A DNA stretch of 8,273 bases from Natrialbaceae archaeon B1-Br10_E2g27 (GTDB taxonomy: Archaea > Halobacteriota > Halobacteria > Halobacteriales > Natrialbaceae), in assembly GCA_001563885.1 (NCBI GenBank), contig LKMM01000098.1, positions 1-8,273 on the forward strand, written 5' to 3'. The notes under the pieces were generated by a model. It was not told the origin of the DNA, did not search any database, and was given only the letters and a program-made list of their open reading frames with translations. Shown here one piece after another: positions 5,901 to 8,273 of this stretch (its first letter is position 1; each line of letters starts with the position of its first letter). The position numbers and the translations under genes were made by a program.

Positions 5901-6212
5901 GATTCCGACTCCGACGAAAGTCAGGAAACTGAGTTGGTTTTCGAGTCGGAATCCGACGAAAAACAAAGCGAGTCGGTTTTCGGAGCTGACTCGAGTTCCC
6001 CGTTCGACGACGATGACGAGGATTCCGACTCCGACGAAAAACAAAGCGAGTCGGTTTTCGGAGCTGACTCGAGTTCCCCGTTCGACGACGATGACGAGGA
6101 CTCCGATGCTACGGAGACGTCACTGTTCGGGACAGAAGCGGAGTCTCCCGATCAAGACTCGATTTTCGCCGACACTACTGACGACACTGAAGACGATGGT
6201 GACCAACAGTGA
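2982..6212 (+). CDS. pilB: PilB/TadA-type (type II/IV secretion) ATPase with long acidic repeat tail
   Basis: The protein has 1076 aa from the ATG at 2982; a GTG at 2973 would add three residues. It is the cytoplasmic hexameric motor for a type IV pilus-like system. Order: acidic N-terminus (1-135), an N-terminal domain (~137-257), an acidic linker (~259-280), a second N-domain (~281-442), then the ATPase core. Walker A is GGTASGKTT (451-459, K457), the Asp box is SIEDTRE (E478, D479), Walker B is DYIVMGEIRGEEG (522-534, E528), and the His box is STGHTTYTTFHAD (H545, H552). A post-core helical region reaches ~745. The last ~330 residues are Asp/Glu/Ser-rich, look disordered, and hold a 26-aa tandem repeat (991-1042) plus two EELNALFDDMGG/EDEIDAMFDPGS motifs (858-869, 891-902). 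The partner PilC overlaps by 4 nt. Which paralogue (pilus or secretion) it is cannot be decided here. Confidence 0.93.
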   Translation: MAINEVDESDAGGFSGGEASDFTADDGHDEPTEVGSETTVRVGEYSWADFLDEHGYDSEASTLESAVPEHEEQLALDTDDVLSKIHTPEEIQSTVSAAKDAATTLNELVENRTVSVQEELDEDEFFSNPDGTTTVTNRYDLEKAVPDTKKRYFREVERYWVNKPYAYVVIFHSEKENEKKYYVIEPYLNEIETEVTDFLSGKLRTAIKYSEQGVKENTSEDGRRSVIESETRRLLKRYDLFDKSATASGSGLLSSFKSALDSDSDDETDDEDSQTSELRGISARPEPVILAEDPDTLTEYQVEKLLYLLKRDFIGYERIDGIKHDINVEDISCDGYNSPVFVYHSEYEQIISNIYHGEDELDDFVVKLAQRSGKGISKRLPQVDATLPDGSRAQLTLGKEVSDHGTNYTIRQFKDVPFTPIDLINWNTFSLDEMAFLWLAIENHKSLIFAGGTASGKTTSLNAVSIFIPSSAKIVSIEDTREVELPQRNWIASVTRPSFTDDEQGDVDEFDLLEAALRQRPDYIVMGEIRGEEGRTLFQVMSTGHTTYTTFHADSVDEVLKRFTTDPINVSKTMFTALNLVSIQTQTRVQGKKVRRNKSLTEINHYEAEHDEINVQDVYQWQAETDEFLKMGDSNTLEEIRFDRGWSVDKLETELFKREVILAYLIKNELNTYAEVAATVQAFINDPETILTLIANGQLEESLEDLREMESVLIDVDPEKEELVPRPDPTTETYNLSMNILDRAEESLFEEYRGEVPSGLASALGDIDSEEPIEVDGDDSPFDFGTEGGVDSWQIDDSDPVTSDADSNQQMWEPSEAGFETAEAGESGIDIDGQPEAESLEDDLQEPTGTDSIQADTEELNALFDDMGGTLETIEEPSPDDASEHTTAFSEDEIDAMFDPGSDDDSSVDFETALEQEDNSSTRDAESQQHSDDTETTTKPADPDGTASEPKKTADEISIDSEESTEAEPIEPADSDSDESQETELVFESESDEKQSESVFGADSSSPFDDDDEDSDSDEKQSESVFGADSSSPFDDDDEDSDATETSLFGTEAESPDQDSIFADTTDDTEDDGDQQ
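5952..6107 (+). repeat. Two tandem 78-bp units inside pilB
   Basis: Copies 5952-6029 and 6030-6107 are in frame and encode the same 26 residues twice (SDEKQSESVFGADSSSPF, then an acidic stretch ending in EDSD). The first 71 bp are identical, and the only differences are two silent changes at 6023/6101 and 6029/6107. Degenerate relatives flank them: SDESQETELVFESE before and ATETSLFGTEAESPD after. This points to a recent duplication in an older repeat array. Confidence 0.95.
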
Positions 6213-8269
6213 GTTTACAAACTGACGACAGCCCAACCAGCAGTTCGGTCTCTGCCGGGTCGGATACACTCGGTGAGGTGTTTTTCCCGCTTTACAAGCG
6301 GTTGTTCGACGATCATAGCAGTTTCGTCGCAGATCTCGAAACCAAACTCGCACAGGCCCGGATGACCGACACCGTCGAACTCTACCTTTCGCGCGCGCTC
6401 GGTGTCGGCTTTATCAGCGGTACTGTCCTCTGGTTGCTCGGATTGTTGCTCGGATACGGTCTCTTCGGTACGGGGTTCGTACAGATTGACTACGTCATCG
6501 GGTTCCCAATCGGGAACGAAACCATCATGACCTTAGTCGAACTTGCCCGAATCCCGGCGCTCGTTCTCATTATTGGACTCGTATTCGGGGGCATCGGGTT
6601 TGCGATCGGTTTCGGCTCGCTCGTGGCAATTCCGTACTCGCGTGCGTCCGCCCGAAAGCGCCAGATCAACATGCTACTCACCGACTCCGTCTCATTTATG
6701 TACGCGCTGTCAGTCGGTGGGTTGAACCAACTCGAGATCATCGAGGCGATGGCCGAAGCCGACGACACCTACGGTGAGGTTGCATACGAGTTCCAGAGTA
6801 TCGTCAGAGAGACGGAGTACTTCGACGTCGACTACCGGACGGCGATACGCAAACAGGCAATCGAGACGCCGAGTGACGAACTCTCGCAGTTTCTGACCGA
6901 CATGCTCTCGATCGTCAACAGCGGTGGTGACATGCAGGGCTTTCTCGAGGACAAAAAAGAACACCACATGCGAACTGCAAAACAAGAACAGGAACTCACC
7001 CTCGAGACGCTCGAACTGTTCGGCGAGATGTATATGACACTGTCGCTGTTTCCGTTGTTGTTGATCATCATTATGGTCGTCATGCAGATGATTCCACAGG
7101 CTGATGTGACCGACGAGATGCTGTTTCTGACGGTGTATGCGCTTATTCCGCTGTTAGGAATTGGATTTTTGGTACTGGTTTCGACCGTCAAACACGACGA
7201 ACCCGGTGATGGCTATCTCCAGATGGGCGGTGGAGATCACCGAGTGCAAGAACAAAAGGGCCAGGGCGTACTTGACCTCGGTCTCGTCGAAGAGTTCACT
7301 GGTGAACGCAGCGTCTTCGATCGGATCAAGAGTCGGGAAGGGACCCACGAGACGATCAAGGTTCTCAAAGGACCGCACATCTTCTTCCGGGACAACCCGA
7401 TGTATACACTCGCGTTGACCGCTCCAGTGTCGCTCGTGATTGTCGTGACAGCGATGGTAACCGGCTATGCTCCGCTCTCCTGGGACGGTATGGTCGACGC
7501 TCCGATTTTGGGGACGTTCATGTACCTATTCGTTCCGCTGTATCTCATCGCGATCCCACTTTCTATCTTCCATGAGTGGAACGTCCGTCATCGAAAAGCG
7601 GTTATCGGAAACCTCTCGGAGGACCTTCGAAAGCTCTCGAGTGCCAACGATACCGGGTTGACGTTACTCGAATCCCTGCATTCGGTTTCGGAGACGACGA
7701 GTAGCAAACTCTCTCGTGAATTCGAACAGATGCACACGAAGGTCAACTACGGGACCAGCCTGAAAGAGGCACTCATCGAGTTCAACAACAAGTACCATAT
7801 CCCGCGGCTCGCCCGAACGACTCGGTTGATCGCTGAAGCCCAAAAAGCATCGAACCAGATCACGGACGTGCTTCGTACGGCAGCTCAGGCGAGCGAAAAT
7901 CACGACGACCTCGAGCGTGACCGGCGTTCACGAACGCTGATGCAGGTCGTCATTATCATGATGACGTTCTTGACGGTACTCGCCGTCATGGCGATCCTTC
8001 AGACGCAGTTTATCGAAACGATGGCCGGCCTCGAGACGGGTGATACCGACGGTGCCGATGTTGGCGGCGGTGCGCTTGCGAACGCCGACCTGAGCGATAG
8101 TATCGATATCGACCTCCTGTCGGTGTTGTTCTTCCACGCGGTGGCACTTCAGGCGATCCTCTCGGGATTCATCTGTGGATACATCCGCAATGCCGACATC
8201 CTGAGTGGATTGAAGTACGTGATCGTACTCTCGACGATCGCGCTGGTCGGCTGGATAGTGGTGGTATAA
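6209..8269 (+). CDS. pilC: PilC/TadC-like membrane platform protein with two T2SSF domains
   Basis: The protein has 686 aa and is the inner membrane platform on which the PilB motor acts during pilus assembly. It starts at GTG 6209 within GTGA, overlapping the pilB stop by 4 nt. An in-frame TGA at 6200 rules out an earlier start, and GGTGACC at 6198-6204 is a fair ribosome-binding sequence, so translational coupling is likely. I see about nine membrane segments: ~64-88, 110-140, 276-296, 303-326, 399-418, 432-455, 577-598, 635-657 and 668-686. The two T2SSF (type II secretion F) domains are ~152-290 and ~468-595, each a cytoplasmic helical bundle followed by membrane helices. A soluble linker (~327-395) joins the halves. 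The duplicated-domain length is usual for haloarchaeal PilC. It ends in VVV, with another ATG one base after the stop. Confidence 0.94.
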   Translation: MSLQTDDSPTSSSVSAGSDTLGEVFFPLYKRLFDDHSSFVADLETKLAQARMTDTVELYLSRALGVGFISGTVLWLLGLLLGYGLFGTGFVQIDYVIGFPIGNETIMTLVELARIPALVLIIGLVFGGIGFAIGFGSLVAIPYSRASARKRQINMLLTDSVSFMYALSVGGLNQLEIIEAMAEADDTYGEVAYEFQSIVRETEYFDVDYRTAIRKQAIETPSDELSQFLTDMLSIVNSGGDMQGFLEDKKEHHMRTAKQEQELTLETLELFGEMYMTLSLFPLLLIIIMVVMQMIPQADVTDEMLFLTVYALIPLLGIGFLVLVSTVKHDEPGDGYLQMGGGDHRVQEQKGQGVLDLGLVEEFTGERSVFDRIKSREGTHETIKVLKGPHIFFRDNPMYTLALTAPVSLVIVVTAMVTGYAPLSWDGMVDAPILGTFMYLFVPLYLIAIPLSIFHEWNVRHRKAVIGNLSEDLRKLSSANDTGLTLLESLHSVSETTSSKLSREFEQMHTKVNYGTSLKEALIEFNNKYHIPRLARTTRLIAEAQKASNQITDVLRTAAQASENHDDLERDRRSRTLMQVVIIMMTFLTVLAVMAILQTQFIETMAGLETGDTDGADVGGGALANADLSDSIDIDLLSVLFFHAVALQAILSGFICGYIRNADILSGLKYVIVLSTIALVGWIVVV

Positions 8270-8270
8270 G

Positions 8271-8273
8271 ATG
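8271..8273 (+). CDS. Possible start codon of the next operon gene (edge)
   Basis: The last three bases are ATG, one base after the pilC TAA (8267-8269). In tightly packed haloarchaeal pil operons this spacing often marks the next gene, but nothing of the protein is visible. It could be coincidence. Confidence 0.3.

Noticed and set aside
1..8273. CRISPR array, toxin-antitoxin or defence island
   Set aside because: No regularly spaced repeats and no short two-gene modules were seen; apart from the IS debris all genes are recognisable housekeeping or pilus functions.

Overview
The window looks like chromosomal DNA of a haloarchaeon (class Halobacteria). The supporting signs are the extreme excess of Asp and Glu in every protein, archaeal TATA elements with short or no leaders, a tRNA without an encoded CCA, a haloarchaeal-style TatA, and a large two-domain PilB/TadA-type ATPase paired with a double-T2SSF PilC protein. 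I cannot name the genus from the sequence alone.

Layout. Positions 1-644 are mobile-element debris: the last 39 codons of an unidentified reading frame, then the C-terminal two thirds of an IS630-family transposase that has lost its N-terminus and first catalytic Asp. Positions 666-755 form a 90-nt imperfect palindrome between this remnant and the convergent gene to its right. Its outer arm touches the stop codon of that gene. On the minus strand follow an HD-domain phosphohydrolase (755-1570) and, upstream of it, a BCP/PrxQ-type peroxiredoxin (1631-2107). A divergent intergenic region of 200 nt (2108-2307) carries TATA elements for both directions and two small palindromes in the peroxiredoxin leader. 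On the plus strand come tatA (2308-2604) and, only 10 nt later, tRNA-Arg(CCT) (2615-2687). The gap 2688-2972/2981 holds inverted repeats joined to the tRNA 3' end and a strong TATA box. It leads into a type IV pilus/secretion-type operon: a 1076-aa PilB-like ATPase with a ~330-residue acidic repeat tail, then a 686-aa PilC-like membrane platform overlapping it by 4 nt. A further ATG sits one base after the pilC stop, at the window edge, so the operon probably continues.

How the genes fit together. PilB (hexameric motor) and PilC (membrane platform) form the core of an archaeal type IV pilus-like machine. No pilin or prepilin peptidase is visible here. TatA belongs to the twin-arginine export pathway that haloarchaea use heavily. 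The peroxiredoxin and HD protein may share a transcript, but nothing ties them functionally to the pilus genes. The most unusual items are the acidic PilB tail with a near-perfect 78-bp tandem duplication and two FliM-like EIDA(M/L)F-type motifs, the long palindrome at 666-755, the tatA-tRNA arrangement, and the palindromic leader of the peroxiredoxin. I saw no CRISPR array, toxin-antitoxin pair or phage gene.
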